Positions 1-9,465 of a stretch of 64,000 nucleotides of DNA are shown here, piece after piece. Both the position numbers and the translations under genes were made by a program. The notes beneath the pieces are model-generated. The model did no database searches. It worked only from the letters and a program-made list of their open reading frames with translations, and was not told the DNA's origin. How positions within the stretch are numbered: the first letter of the stretch is position 1; every line of letters starts with the position of its first letter. The DNA is from Flavobacteriales bacterium (lineage in GTDB: Bacteria; Bacteroidota; Bacteroidia; Flavobacteriales_F; PHOS-HE28). The DNA is taken from the NCBI GenBank assembly GCA_016704485.1, contig JADJAA010000001.1, positions 186,001 to 250,000 on the forward strand, written 5' to 3'.

Positions 1-37
1 CGTCGAACTATTCTGGACCAATACCATCAGCCTTCCA

Positions 38-721
38 ATGGTTAACGCTCCACCTATTTCGAATATTGGCGAGGATTGGATAATTCACTTGCAAAGTGCA
101 TTCCAGAGTCCTTCCTATTCTGAACTTTGCACCTTTCTGGATCGTGAACGAACTACCTCGGTGATCTACCCAAAGAAGGAAGACGTGTTCGCTGCGTTCG
201 GTCATACGCCTTTGTTCAACGTGAAGGTGGTCATCCTAGGGCAAGACCCTTATCACGGCGAAGGACAAGCACATGGACTTTCTTTTTCTGTACCAAAGGG
301 TATGCGAACTCCACCTTCTCTGCGGAATATCTTCAAGGAGATCCAACGTGACCTCAATACTGAGGCACCCCGGACGACCGACCTTAGTGGCTGGGCTCAG
401 CAAGGCGTACTTTTGCTAAATACGGTACTTACGGTCCGTGAGAACGAAGCGGGCTCACATCGCAGCAAAGGCTGGGAACAATTCACGGATGCGGTCATAA
501 CGGTAGTGTCGGAACAACTGAACGGCATCATCTTCCTACTTTGGGGAAATCCTGCTCAGCACAAGGAATCATTGATCGATACCCAAAAACATGTTGTGCT
601 CAAAGCGCCCCATCCTTCTCCACTCTCAGCACACCGAGGATTCATAGGATGTGGGCATTTCAGTCGCGTAAATGAACTGCTCCAAGAACTAGGAAAAAGC
701 ACCATCGACTGGATGCAATGA
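38..721 (+). CDS. ung: Uracil-DNA glycosylase
   Basis: Removes uracil from DNA as the first step of base excision repair. The 227-residue protein has the family-1 water-activating motif GQDPYHGEGQAHG with catalytic Asp70, and the DNA-intercalation motif HPSPLSAHRGF near residue 192, so both active-site blocks are intact. Length is normal for the family (about 220-230). The ATG at 38 gives the usual N-terminus; the 37 bases before it are too short to judge a promoter. Its TGA overlaps the ATG of the next gene (ATGA), so the two are probably co-transcribed. Confidence 0.97.
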   Translation: MVNAPPISNIGEDWIIHLQSAFQSPSYSELCTFLDRERTTSVIYPKKEDVFAAFGHTPLFNVKVVILGQDPYHGEGQAHGLSFSVPKGMRTPPSLRNIFKEIQRDLNTEAPRTTDLSGWAQQGVLLLNTVLTVRENEAGSHRSKGWEQFTDAVITVVSEQLNGIIFLLWGNPAQHKESLIDTQKHVVLKAPHPSPLSAHRGFIGCGHFSRVNELLQELGKSTIDWMQ

Positions 722-2427
722 TCACTACTAGGATCATAATCGGGGTGGTGGTGGCAGCGTTCGCCCAATCTCTTCATGCCCAAAAGCACCGGATCGAATT
801 CGTACCGGACATTGAACTGCCGTCGAAATGGTGGCAACCGGTGCAATTACCCACCGCAGCAGGAACCCAGCAGGCCAAGGTCGAACAGATAAACTTCCTA
901 TTGAGCAAGGGGTACCTAGAAGCGACGATCGATACCTGCATCACAACAGGTGACACTACGGTCTGCCCTATCGCGGTTGGATGGAATTATCGTTGGGCGC
1001 AACTTTCCGGGTCCGGTATTCCTGTCGAGATCGCAAGTGCCGCCAAATTCCGGGATAAATTGTATTCCGGTCGGCCAATAACTCCCCGACAAGTGGCGCG
1101 TCTATTCGAAGGGCTCATAAAGCAAAGTGAGAACAACGGTTATCCATTCGTGAACGTGCGTTTCGATAGCTTGAATTTCTCGGATGATGGACTCATGGCC
1201 CGTGTCGTTTTGGATAAAGGCCGTTTGGTGAAATTCGATAGTGTGCTCGTGCGTGGAAGTGCTAAGACCAACATCCGTTATTTACATTCATACATCGGAA
1301 TTCGACCAGGCGACCTTTACAATGAAGCCGTTGTAGCCAGTGTGGAGCGCAGACTAAAAGAGCTTCCTTTCATAGTGCAAAAGCAACGTCCGTATGTGCA
1401 ATTCACCCAGGAAAGCACGAAACTCTATCTATTCCTTGACACCAAGAAAGCGAGTTCCATAAATGGAGTTCTTGGATTACAACCCGATCCACTTACCGGA
1501 AAGACCACGCTAACGGGTGACATTGACCTCCGCCTACGGAATGCCCTGAAACGTGGCGAAGCGATCGAACTGAACTGGCGATCCCTCGTGAATTCCACAC
1601 AAGACCTGAAGACGCATTTCAACTTGCCCTTCGCCTTCAATACACCATTCGGTGTAGACCTCGGCCTGAAATTATTTAAACGGGATACGACGTTTCTTGA
1701 AGTGACCGCGCGAGGTGGACTGGACTATATTTTGCCACGCGGTGATAAACTTTCGGTATTCATAAACAGCAAAAGCAGTGATCGATTGGGGAGGAACACG
1801 GTGCAGGTGCCAGGTCTTGCAGATGTGAGTACAATCAGCTACGGCCTCGGCCTGGAAAGGGAACGATTCGATTATCGTTTCAATCCGAAACGCGGACATA
1901 GCGCCAAAATAGAAGGTTCAGCTGGGAAAAAGCGCACCACGACGGCCGTATTCGGCCAACAGGAACAACCTCCGGAGATCAGAACGGTGCAATACCAATT
2001 GGACGGAACGGCCGTTGCCCATATCCCGATCAAGAGAAGGAGCACTATTCGGCTCGCAGGGCAGGGCGGTTGGATGGTGAATGATGACCTCTACACGAAC
2101 GAGCTCTATCGCATTGGCGGACTTAAAACGTTGCGAGGCGCTAATGAAGCTTTTATTGTTGCCTCCTCCTATGCAATTGCCACACTGGAATATCGTTTCG
2201 TATTCGAAGAGAACTCCAACTTCTTTGCATTCTTCGATCAGGGGTGGTGGGAGAATTCAAGCCAGAATGACTTTGTTACCGATACACCATTCGGTTTTGG
2301 AGTAGGCACCATGTTTGAAACGAAGGCAGGCCTTTTCAGCCTCACTTATGCGCTCGGTAAACAGTTCAATAACCCGATCGAATTGCGCACCGGTAAAGTG
2401 CATTTCGGGTTCATTAGCTTATTCTGA
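718..2427 (+). CDS. Omp85/BamA-like outer-membrane barrel protein
   Basis: 569 residues with an N-terminal signal peptide (hydrophobic stretch ending SLHAQ). A POTRA-like segment lies around residues 170-225 (FDSVLVRG, then YIGIRPGDLYNEA and an RRLKELPFI helix). The C-terminal half is rich in alternating beta strands and ends in Phe, as expected of a Bam substrate. The architecture resembles the TamA/BamA surface-antigen family but is shorter than BamA, with room for about two POTRA domains. It probably inserts or exports proteins at the outer membrane; the substrate is unknown. The start overlaps the ung stop by four bases. Confidence 0.8.
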   Translation: MITTRIIIGVVVAAFAQSLHAQKHRIEFVPDIELPSKWWQPVQLPTAAGTQQAKVEQINFLLSKGYLEATIDTCITTGDTTVCPIAVGWNYRWAQLSGSGIPVEIASAAKFRDKLYSGRPITPRQVARLFEGLIKQSENNGYPFVNVRFDSLNFSDDGLMARVVLDKGRLVKFDSVLVRGSAKTNIRYLHSYIGIRPGDLYNEAVVASVERRLKELPFIVQKQRPYVQFTQESTKLYLFLDTKKASSINGVLGLQPDPLTGKTTLTGDIDLRLRNALKRGEAIELNWRSLVNSTQDLKTHFNLPFAFNTPFGVDLGLKLFKRDTTFLEVTARGGLDYILPRGDKLSVFINSKSSDRLGRNTVQVPGLADVSTISYGLGLERERFDYRFNPKRGHSAKIEGSAGKKRTTTAVFGQQEQPPEIRTVQYQLDGTAVAHIPIKRRSTIRLAGQGGWMVNDDLYTNELYRIGGLKTLRGANEAFIVASSYAIATLEYRFVFEENSNFFAFFDQGWWENSSQNDFVTDTPFGFGVGTMFETKAGLFSLTYALGKQFNNPIELRTGKVHFGFISLF

Positions 2428-2515
2428 CCTGTGTGCTAAGCGATCCACCTGAATGCTAGCCATTTACCTGTTGCTCAAAGAACACATCAAACTCATCAAA
2501 CATCAGTATATACAC

Positions 2516-2523
2516 TAGTTTTG
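2516..2523 (+). promoter_or_regulatory. Bacteroidota -7 box (TAGTTTTG)
   Basis: Matches the Bacteroidota sigma-factor consensus TAnnTTTG at all six fixed positions, eight bases before the ATG of the L,D-transpeptidase gene. The predicted leader is about five bases if that ATG is used. No convincing -33 TTTG was seen. Confidence 0.55.
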
Positions 2524-2531
2524 CTTACCCT

Positions 2532-3161
2532 ATGCGATCCATGACTCTATTGGCAGTTGCGTTGTCGGTCCCGGTCTTTGCTGGAATTGGCTCGGAACCG
2601 ACCGTGCGATCGCATCCGAAGCAGGCCTATATCGACTTTCTGCTTGAGTACATGGAACTGCGTTATCCGGAACAGCCGCGAACGGGGACTTTGCTTTATG
2701 TCTCGTTGGATCAACAGAGCATGTTCCTCGTAAAAGAGGGCACGCTCTTGAAGGTCTACCCGGTTGCCACTGCTAGCAACGGACCAGGAATGGAAATAAA
2801 TAGTAATCGCACACCTACTGGTCTTCATGTGATCGGAAAAAAGATCGGTGATAATGTTCCGATGATGGGTATCCTGAGTGAACGGCGCTATACGGGTGAA
2901 TTAGCGAACCCTGATCGGATCAGCGAGGACACCGACCTGATCACATCGCGCATCCTGTGGTTGGAAGGTTTGGAACCGGGCGTGAACAAAGGTGGAGCAA
3001 ACGATAGCTATCAACGGTGCATCTATATCCACGGCACGGCCAATGAACGTTCCATTGGATCCCCATCTTCGCATGGCTGCATCCGCATGCTGAATGCCGA
3101 TGTCATTGACCTTTACGAAAGAGTTCCTGTTGGCGCATTGGTGGTGATATTGGATAACTGA
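2532..3161 (+). CDS. L,D-transpeptidase (YkuD family)
   Basis: Predicted to crosslink peptidoglycan or attach proteins to it in the periplasm. 209 residues with a hydrophobic N-terminal signal (MRSMTLLAVALSVPVFAG). The catalytic YkuD motif is HG near residue 171 followed by SSHGCIRM, with His181 and nucleophile Cys183. An ATG nine bases downstream (2541) is an equally good start. Preceded by a clear TAGTTTTG box, so it is probably transcribed on its own. The substrate partner is not visible. Confidence 0.9.
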   Translation: MRSMTLLAVALSVPVFAGIGSEPTVRSHPKQAYIDFLLEYMELRYPEQPRTGTLLYVSLDQQSMFLVKEGTLLKVYPVATASNGPGMEINSNRTPTGLHVIGKKIGDNVPMMGILSERRYTGELANPDRISEDTDLITSRILWLEGLEPGVNKGGANDSYQRCIYIHGTANERSIGSPSSHGCIRMLNADVIDLYERVPVGALVVILDN

Positions 3162-3222
3162 AGTCGTAATTTGAAATTCGAAGACCGAGCAGCACTCCGT
3201 ATCTTCGTGCATTCCGTAGTAC

Positions 3223-4547
3223 ATGGATCTTTTTAGTTCACTTTTTGGCCTTTTTGCTGGCATTTTGATCGGTGCCGTCGCGTTCGCGTTCTGGTATCGT
3301 AAGCGCGATGCTGGCATGTTGGACATTGTACGCGCTCAATACGACAAAGAGCGTAAGGACCTTGAGCAACGGATCGAACGCGAGGTCCGTGAGAATAATA
3401 CGCGAACCGAACAAACAAGGCTGCTTAGCGCTGACGTAGCCCGAGAGCAACAAAAGACGCAGGGCCTGCATGAAAAATTGGACGCTCAAAAAACGGAACT
3501 TGAGGAATTGCAGGTCCGCATGACCACCGAATTCGAGAATATTGCGAATCGATTGCTTTCCCAACGCGGAAAGGAGTTACAGGAACAACAAAGCGAAAAA
3601 CTGGGCACCATCCTGAAGCCGCTTCAGGAACGGATCGTTGAATTTCAGACGCAAGTACGCGATGCATACGACAAAGAAGGCCGGGAACGTTTTGCGTTGA
3701 AGGACCAGATCGAAAATTGGTTACACAGAACACACGCCTTACCCAAGAAGCGGATAATCTTACCAAAGCATTGAAGGGCGATTCACAGAGCCAAGGTGCA
3801 TGGGGCGAAATGATCCTGGAAAAACTATTGGACAGTTCCGGCCTGATCAAAGGACAGGAATATTCCATGCAGGAAAGCACTACGCTCAGTGATGGTTCAC
3901 GGCTGCGTCCTGATGCGGTGATCATGCTTCCTGAAAACAAGCACCTGATCATCGATGCCAAGGTTTCATTGTTGCACTACGAACGCTATGCATCCAGCAA
4001 CGGATCGGATGAACGCGATAAGTTCCTGAAGCAACATGTGGATAGTATCCGAACGCACGCCAAGGGGCTCGGTGAAAAGAACTACACCAAATTATATGGT
4101 GTGGACAGCGTGGATTTCGTGCTGATGTTCGTGCCGATCGAACCCGCGTTCTTGACCGCAATACGCGAAAGACCGGAGATCTTCCAAGAGGCCTATGACC
4201 GACAGGTGGTCATGGTAACGCATTCCACATTGATGGCAACTTTACGCACCATCCATGGGATCTGGAAGAACGAACGCATTGCACGGAACCACATTAAGAT
4301 CGCGGAACGCGCTGGCGCATTGTATGATAAGTTCCATGGTTTTACGGAAGACCTTGGACGCATCGGAAAAAGCGTGAACGATGCCCAGAAAAGTTACGAA
4401 GCTGCAGTGGGAAAATTGAGCGAAGGACCGGGGAACTTGATCCGCCAAGTCGAAAAACTGAAGGAGCTCGGCGCAAAGACCAACAAGACGATCCACCCCA
4501 AATTATTGGAACGTTCCAAAGGTGGAATAACGAACCTGATCGAATGA
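3223..4547 (+). pseudogene. rmuC: RmuC-family protein, interrupted by a single-base frameshift
   Basis: RmuC limits DNA rearrangements at inverted repeats and belongs to the PD-(D/E)XK nuclease-like fold. The first 164 codons give a membrane segment (residues about 5-25) and a long coiled coil. The second part, from about 3717 to 4547, carries the RmuC domain (GAWGEMILEKLL, IIDAKVSL, FVPIEPAFL). The parts lie in different frames and join at GAAAATTGG (3712-3720). Adding one A restores the family sequence DQIE-K-LVTQNTRL. Either the gene is broken or one base was lost from the A run during sequencing or assembly. An imperfect -7 box (TATCTTCG, 3200-3207) precedes it. The stop overlaps the next gene's ATG. 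Confidence 0.85.
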
Positions 4548-5818
4548 GGCTATTGATCGGAATACTCTTCATGTCCGTATTGATCTTTGGCGGATGTAGA
4601 AGCCGCGCTACCGCAACCAAGCACGATAACTTCGCATACATCTACGGCAAAGGCGGATCACAAATGCGTCTGCATGCACGTGTGTACCACAGTGCGCCTG
4701 ACCATTCCACAGTGTACTACAAATTGAACACACGCGACCTACTTTACAAAGGCGATGGAAGCGGAGGGCCTTTCAGATCGATCGTTCAGATAAAATATGA
4801 AGCGTATTCGGACTGGAGCACAAAGAATCTGTTGGACAGCGCAACAACGTTGATCCAGGACAAAAGCTACGACACCGATGAGGACCGCGAACTCATTGGC
4901 AGTATGGAGCTTCGGCGAAAAGAACAACGATCCTTTATTCTGAAGATCGTTGCGCGAGACCTCAACCGGGACAATGAAAGCACGGTCTACCTGCGTGTTG
5001 AGCGGGATGGTATTGCCTCACACCAGTATTTCATGCCAGTGGATACCGCTAAAGGCCTGCCGTTGTTCGATGATCATCTCGCCGTTGGTTCCAGTGTAAA
5101 AGTGCGCAGTGACGTATTCGCTGGTAAGACCTTGAGCTGTCAGCGATACCCGGTTGATGAGCTACTACCGGTTCCCGTATTCACAACGGCGAGTTCAATG
5201 CCGAACGATCCGATACCTGACAGTACGTATGCGATCACCGTGTCCGAGGAAGGGACATTTCTGATGTCATTGAACAACCCTGGCACCTATTTTATTCGAT
5301 CGGATAGTGTTGCTGATGATGGATTCTCCTTGTTCGCGTTGAAGGATTGCTATCCCTATGTTGGAACCGCTGCGGACATGTTGAAGCCATTGCGTTACAT
5401 AACTTCACTACAAGAGTTCGATCACATATCCAATGCCCCGAATGTGCGCTATGCAATTGAACGGTTCTGGATCGACGCTGCAGGAGATCGTGAGCGGGCC
5501 AGAGAGGCCATTCGGATCTATTACGGGCGGGTGGAAACGGCTAACCGGTTCTTTACCTCGTTTGTGGAAGGATGGCGAACCGACCGAGGCCTGGTCAACA
5601 TCATCTTCGGGACACCTACCTCCATCTACAAAAGTGATCATAGCGAGACTTGGATCTACGGTGAAGAGAATAACCTCATGTCGCTTACTTTCACTTTCGT
5701 GAAAGGAAAAAGCGCGTTCAGTGACAATGACCTCGTGCTGAACCGGGACCCTTTGCTTAAAGGAGCTTGGTACAGGAATGTGGAAAGCTGGCGCAACGGA
5801 AGGGTCTACCAGAATTGA
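4544..5818 (+). CDS. GWxTD domain lipoprotein
   Basis: 424 residues starting with a lipoprotein signal peptide (FMSVLIFGGC, lipobox Cys near residue 18), so it is probably anchored in a membrane facing the periplasm. The C-terminal third carries the signature of the GWxTD family, EGWRTDRGLVNIIFG followed by WIYGE. GWxTD proteins are frequent in Bacteroidota, but their biochemical role is not established. It overlaps the end of rmuC by four bases (ATGA), suggesting translational coupling. Confidence 0.8.
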   Translation: MRLLIGILFMSVLIFGGCRSRATATKHDNFAYIYGKGGSQMRLHARVYHSAPDHSTVYYKLNTRDLLYKGDGSGGPFRSIVQIKYEAYSDWSTKNLLDSATTLIQDKSYDTDEDRELIGSMELRRKEQRSFILKIVARDLNRDNESTVYLRVERDGIASHQYFMPVDTAKGLPLFDDHLAVGSSVKVRSDVFAGKTLSCQRYPVDELLPVPVFTTASSMPNDPIPDSTYAITVSEEGTFLMSLNNPGTYFIRSDSVADDGFSLFALKDCYPYVGTAADMLKPLRYITSLQEFDHISNAPNVRYAIERFWIDAAGDRERAREAIRIYYGRVETANRFFTSFVEGWRTDRGLVNIIFGTPTSIYKSDHSETWIYGEENNLMSLTFTFVKGKSAFSDNDLVLNRDPLLKGAWYRNVESWRNGRVYQN

Positions 5819-5870
5819 AAACCGTTACAATTAAGCCGAAATACACGCAGACCAACAACTACTATTGAAG

Positions 5871-6614
5871 ATGGCATCGAATGACCTTGTGTGTGGCGTG
5901 TGGCCCGTGATCGAAGCATTGCGCGCAGGAAAGAACGTGGAACGCTTGCTCATTCGCCGAGAAGCCGGTGGTGATGGGATCAAAGAGATCCGGCAGTTGG
6001 CATTGGACCGCGATATTCCATGGCAGCCCGTACCTGTTGCAAAGCTCGATCGCCTTACGAAGACCGAACACCAAGGCGTTATAGCTTACTTGAGCCAAGT
6101 CGAGGAACAGGACCTGGATGAAGTGATCACCATGGCCTATGAGAGCGGGGAAACGCCGTTGGTCATTGCTTTGGATGGCGTTACCGATGTTCGGAACATG
6201 GGTGCCATTGCACGAAGCGCAGAAGTATTTGGTGCACATACCATGCTCGTGCCTAAAACGGGAACCGCCCGATTAGGGCCGGACGCTGTAAAAAGCAGCG
6301 CTGGTGCTTTGTTGCGAAAGCCAGTGTGTAGAGTGAACAAGTTCACCGAAGGACTCTTCAGAGCACGGGAGCATGGCTTACGTATAGTTGCCATCACCGA
6401 AAAAGGTACGCAGTTCTTGGATGAAGCTGCCCTTGCTGGCCCCTTGGTCCTGGTCATGGGAGCAGAGGACGAAGGAATTTCCGACTCCGTTTTGCGTATG
6501 GCCGATGACCTGGTGAAGATCCCCATGGCGGGCTCGATCGGATCTCTGAATGTTTCGGTTGCAGCTGGGGTTGCGCTGCATGCCGTGCTGAAGTCGCGGA
6601 ACGGAGCGAAGTGA
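5871..6614 (+). CDS. rlmB: 23S rRNA 2'-O-methyltransferase of the RlmB/SpoU family
   Basis: SPOUT-class methyltransferase expected to methylate a guanosine ribose in 23S rRNA (G2251 in E. coli) using S-adenosylmethionine. An N-terminal substrate-binding domain (residues 1-75) precedes the three SpoU motifs: DVRNMGAIARSAEVFGA, VMGAEDEGIS and IPMAGSIGSLNVSVAAGVAL. The 247-residue length is normal. The ATG at 5871 is chosen over a TTG two codons upstream because it gives the usual MASNDLVCG-type N-terminus. It follows the GWxTD gene by 52 bases. Confidence 0.93.
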   Translation: MASNDLVCGVWPVIEALRAGKNVERLLIRREAGGDGIKEIRQLALDRDIPWQPVPVAKLDRLTKTEHQGVIAYLSQVEEQDLDEVITMAYESGETPLVIALDGVTDVRNMGAIARSAEVFGAHTMLVPKTGTARLGPDAVKSSAGALLRKPVCRVNKFTEGLFRAREHGLRIVAITEKGTQFLDEAALAGPLVLVMGAEDEGISDSVLRMADDLVKIPMAGSIGSLNVSVAAGVALHAVLKSRNGAK

Positions 6615-6847
6615 GCGGAGCGTGAAGTTCACACACAGGCGATCAGAGAAGGTATCAGATCGACTTCTAGTGAAAGGTGTCTATTCAATTAAGCTCCAAG
6701 GCTATTTCCGGCAAGGACACTTGCACCTTCCGTCCCATTACAATTTGGCAACCTTCAACCGGTGAGTTGCGTACTAAAGCGCACGAAAGCTGATCTCACC
6801 GCGGAATACGTATGGTTCCATGGCGTTCTCGTGCTTCGTTTTATTTA

Positions 6848-7225
6848 ATGAACACCATTCTTCCGAATGCTCTTATTGTAGGTCTTGCACTGGTATTCAG
6901 CGGCTGGACGGCCGATCCTAACTCGGTCCGATCAGCTGTATATGTGATACAGGAAGGCGAAATTGAGCTGCCCACAGGATTCAGCCCGAACCGTGACGGC
7001 GCGAACGACACGTTCGTAATTCATGGTCTCGAAGCATATCCGAGGAACACGTTCACCGTAGTGAACCGATGGGGCAATTTGGTCTACGACACTTACAATT
7101 ACACGAACAATTGGACGGGTGAGAATGTGCAAGGACAACCCTTACCCGATGGAACCTATTTCGTGCGCTTCTCCGTGAATGGCGGCGAAAGAACTTGGCA
7201 AGGCTTTGTTGAATTACGTCGCTGA
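6848..7225 (+). CDS. Small secreted protein consisting almost only of a T9SS type B sorting domain
   Basis: 125 residues. A signal peptide (residues 1-20, ILPNALIVGLALVFSG) is followed by a complete gliding-motility-associated C-terminal domain: LPTGFSPNRDGANDTFVIHG, VVNRWGNLVYD, PLPDGTYFVRF. In T9SS cargo this domain normally sits at the end of a very large adhesin; here almost no passenger precedes it. The ATG at 6848 is preferred to an in-frame one at 6812 because it places the signal peptide at the N-terminus. It is followed four bases later by a PorP/SprF gene, the usual partner of type B cargo. No obvious promoter was seen in the 230 bases upstream. Confidence 0.82.
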   Translation: MNTILPNALIVGLALVFSGWTADPNSVRSAVYVIQEGEIELPTGFSPNRDGANDTFVIHGLEAYPRNTFTVVNRWGNLVYDTYNYTNNWTGENVQGQPLPDGTYFVRFSVNGGERTWQGFVELRR

Positions 7226-7229
7226 TGGT

Positions 7230-8162
7230 ATGAACCGCATATACCTGATCATACTCTTCGTGGGAACCCTGGTACGGACGGGTTCCGTTCATGCTCAGCA
7301 GCAGGTATCGGTAAGCCAATACATGTTCAACGGCTTGTTCTTGAACCCTGGCAGTGCCGGTTCGCACGCGTATGCCACGTCATCGCTATTGCACCGTTCT
7401 CAATGGGCCCAAATGGAAGGTGCACCAACTACGAGCATGGTTGCCTTTGACGCACCATTGATGAAACAAAAGATCGGTGCAGGATTTACCGTTGTCCATG
7501 ATCGCATCGGCATCTCGAAAGACCTGGACCTCTCAGGGAATTTCGCATACCACATGCGCATCGGTACTCGAAGTAAATTGGCATTCGGCCTGCGTGCAGG
7601 TGTTTCCATTTATTCTGCACAACTCAGTGGTCTGCGTTATTGGGATACCAATGATCAAGTTCTTGATCGGAACCTCACCAATGTACCCGTAGCGAAATTC
7701 GGTTTCGGCTTGTACTGGTACAGATCGGATGCCTACTTAGGTCTTTCGGCCCCTTCCCTGTTCGCTGCGGATAAGGCCATTAAAGCAGTGACCGACAGCA
7801 CTCAAACCCGGTACTATTCCAGCCACTACTATTTGCATGCCGGTAAGGTCTACCCGCTTTCGGAGTCCTTGGATATCAAACCGAATGTACTGGTGAAGTT
7901 CGCCCCCAATGCCGCCGTCCAAGCCGACCTGAACTGTAACCTACTCTATCGCGAACGCCTATGGCTTGGTGTGGGTTACCGCACTGGTGCTGCTTTTGTC
8001 GGCATGGTGGAGTATGTGATCTCCCCGCAATTGCGGATCGGTTATGCCTATGATATGGCAGCAGCGCGGATGCGTAATTACACCACCGGATCGCATGAGA
8101 TCATGATCGGTTTCGATCTCGGTCGTGAGGCGATCACATTGAAATCTCCACGTTATTTCTAA
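7230..8162 (+). CDS. PorP/SprF family T9SS outer-membrane protein
   Basis: 310 residues with a signal peptide (YLIILFVGTLVRTGSVHAQQ) and the PorP/SprF N-terminal signature QYMFNGLFLNPGSAGS, SLLHRSQW. The rest alternates as in a beta barrel. SprF helps export the adhesin SprB, and related proteins pair with cargo carrying type B sorting domains. Position 7230 is chosen over an upstream ATG at 7179 because it puts the signal peptide first. It lies four bases after a type B sorting-domain gene, and its TAA overlaps the next ATG, so the three form a tight operon. Confidence 0.88.
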   Translation: MNRIYLIILFVGTLVRTGSVHAQQQVSVSQYMFNGLFLNPGSAGSHAYATSSLLHRSQWAQMEGAPTTSMVAFDAPLMKQKIGAGFTVVHDRIGISKDLDLSGNFAYHMRIGTRSKLAFGLRAGVSIYSAQLSGLRYWDTNDQVLDRNLTNVPVAKFGFGLYWYRSDAYLGLSAPSLFAADKAIKAVTDSTQTRYYSSHYYLHAGKVYPLSESLDIKPNVLVKFAPNAAVQADLNCNLLYRERLWLGVGYRTGAAFVGMVEYVISPQLRIGYAYDMAAARMRNYTTGSHEIMIGFDLGREAITLKSPRYF

Positions 8163-9439
8163 TGGGTACACGGTCGAAGATCATTGGAATTGTTCTCATT
8201 GCGAGCTTGCTTTCCGCATGTTCCAATTCGCGCCGTGCCCATGCTGATGCGGCATTCAACCGCATGGCATATGCAACGGCTTCCGCGAAATACGATCAAT
8301 TGCTTCAGAAAAAATTCGACCGGTCGATTGCCCTACGCGCTGCCATTGCCCATTCAAAATTGAATGACCTACATCGCGCCGTGGAGCTTTATGGAATGGC
8401 ACAAAAAGAGGCCCCGTTGCAGACCACCGATGGATTGCTGTACGGGATGGCCCTGCAACAAATAGGAGAGGTTGCCAATGCTGAGATCCAATTCAAGAAT
8501 ATTCTTGCGTCAGACTCAGGAAATGTAATTGCAAAGCGCTTGCTCGATGCGTGTTACGCGCATACATCCTATACTCCTGCTACACCATTGTACGAAATTC
8601 AACCAGTACGAATTCCAGAATTACCCGAAGCCTTTTGCGCCGTTCCATACGGCAAAGGCGTCGTCTTCGCGGGAGCAAATGCATCCGTAAACGCGAAAAG
8701 AACGAACCCATTGAATGGTCACTCATTCCTTGACCTGTACTACGGAGAGCCGAATGCACAGGGTGATCTTGCCGACATCAAACCGCTTTTCGGAATCGTG
8801 AACGGGATGTACCACGACGGCCCCGCGACCTTCAGTTCCGATGGTCGCACGATGTTCTTCTCACGCAGTGATTACATGAAACACCGCATAATAAAAGACG
8901 AACAGAACGTGAGCCACGTACAGTTGTTCCGTGCGGAAAAACAACGCAATGGTTCTTGGGAGAACGTTGAGCAATTCGCCTTCAATAGCGATGGACGAAG
9001 TATTGGTCAGGCTGCTCTTAGCGCCGATGGCAGAACGTTGTACATGATCAGCGATATGCCGGGCGGATTCGGTGGTACGGATGTATACCAATGCAAATGG
9101 ATGCTCAACGCATGGAGTCCGCCGGAGAATCTTGGACCTACTATCAACACACCAGGGAATGAAATGTTCCCAACCGTTCTAGGTGACACATTGTTCTTTT
9201 CATCCAACGGGCATGGCGGACTAGGTGGCCTGGACGTTTTCTCATCAGCTTACACGAACGATGATTGGTCGCTGCCAGCGAACATGAATGCACCGATCAA
9301 TTCAACCTATGACGACTTTTCGCTTCAATTCCGGAATGACGGATCCAGCGGCTTCTTGAGTAGCAACCGGGATGGGAAAGATGGGATCTATTCATTACGG
9401 AAGCTCCCAGTGGAACAATTATCCAAAGCAGCACCTTAG
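8162..9439 (+). CDS. TPR and PD40 beta-propeller lipoprotein
   Basis: 425 residues with a lipoprotein signal (IVLIASLLSAC, Cys20). Residues about 25-130 form TPR-like helical repeats (AVELYGMAQKEAPL, LYGMALQQIGEVANAEIQF). Residues about 180-415 carry PD40/WD40-like repeats (FSSDGRTMFFSR, LSADGRTLYMISDMPGGFGG, FFSSNGHGGLGGLDVFS, SSNRDGKDGIYSL). This order matches the front part of T9SS PorE-type proteins, but the C-terminal OmpA peptidoglycan-binding domain is absent. The start codon overlaps the stop of the PorP/SprF gene, so it probably acts with it at the outer membrane. Confidence 0.82.
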   Translation: MGTRSKIIGIVLIASLLSACSNSRRAHADAAFNRMAYATASAKYDQLLQKKFDRSIALRAAIAHSKLNDLHRAVELYGMAQKEAPLQTTDGLLYGMALQQIGEVANAEIQFKNILASDSGNVIAKRLLDACYAHTSYTPATPLYEIQPVRIPELPEAFCAVPYGKGVVFAGANASVNAKRTNPLNGHSFLDLYYGEPNAQGDLADIKPLFGIVNGMYHDGPATFSSDGRTMFFSRSDYMKHRIIKDEQNVSHVQLFRAEKQRNGSWENVEQFAFNSDGRSIGQAALSADGRTLYMISDMPGGFGGTDVYQCKWMLNAWSPPENLGPTINTPGNEMFPTVLGDTLFFSSNGHGGLGGLDVFSSAYTNDDWSLPANMNAPINSTYDDFSLQFRNDGSSGFLSSNRDGKDGIYSLRKLPVEQLSKAAP

Positions 9440-9465
9440 GATAGATACCACGCGTACTCGAAGGT

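Noticed and set aside
8..205. Small minus-strand frame opposite the start of ung
   Set aside because: No domain, and it overlaps a clearly coding region.
3223..4547. Two separate genes instead of one rmuC
   Set aside because: The second part begins at a TTG in the middle of a conserved segment, and the two parts together make one normal-length RmuC.
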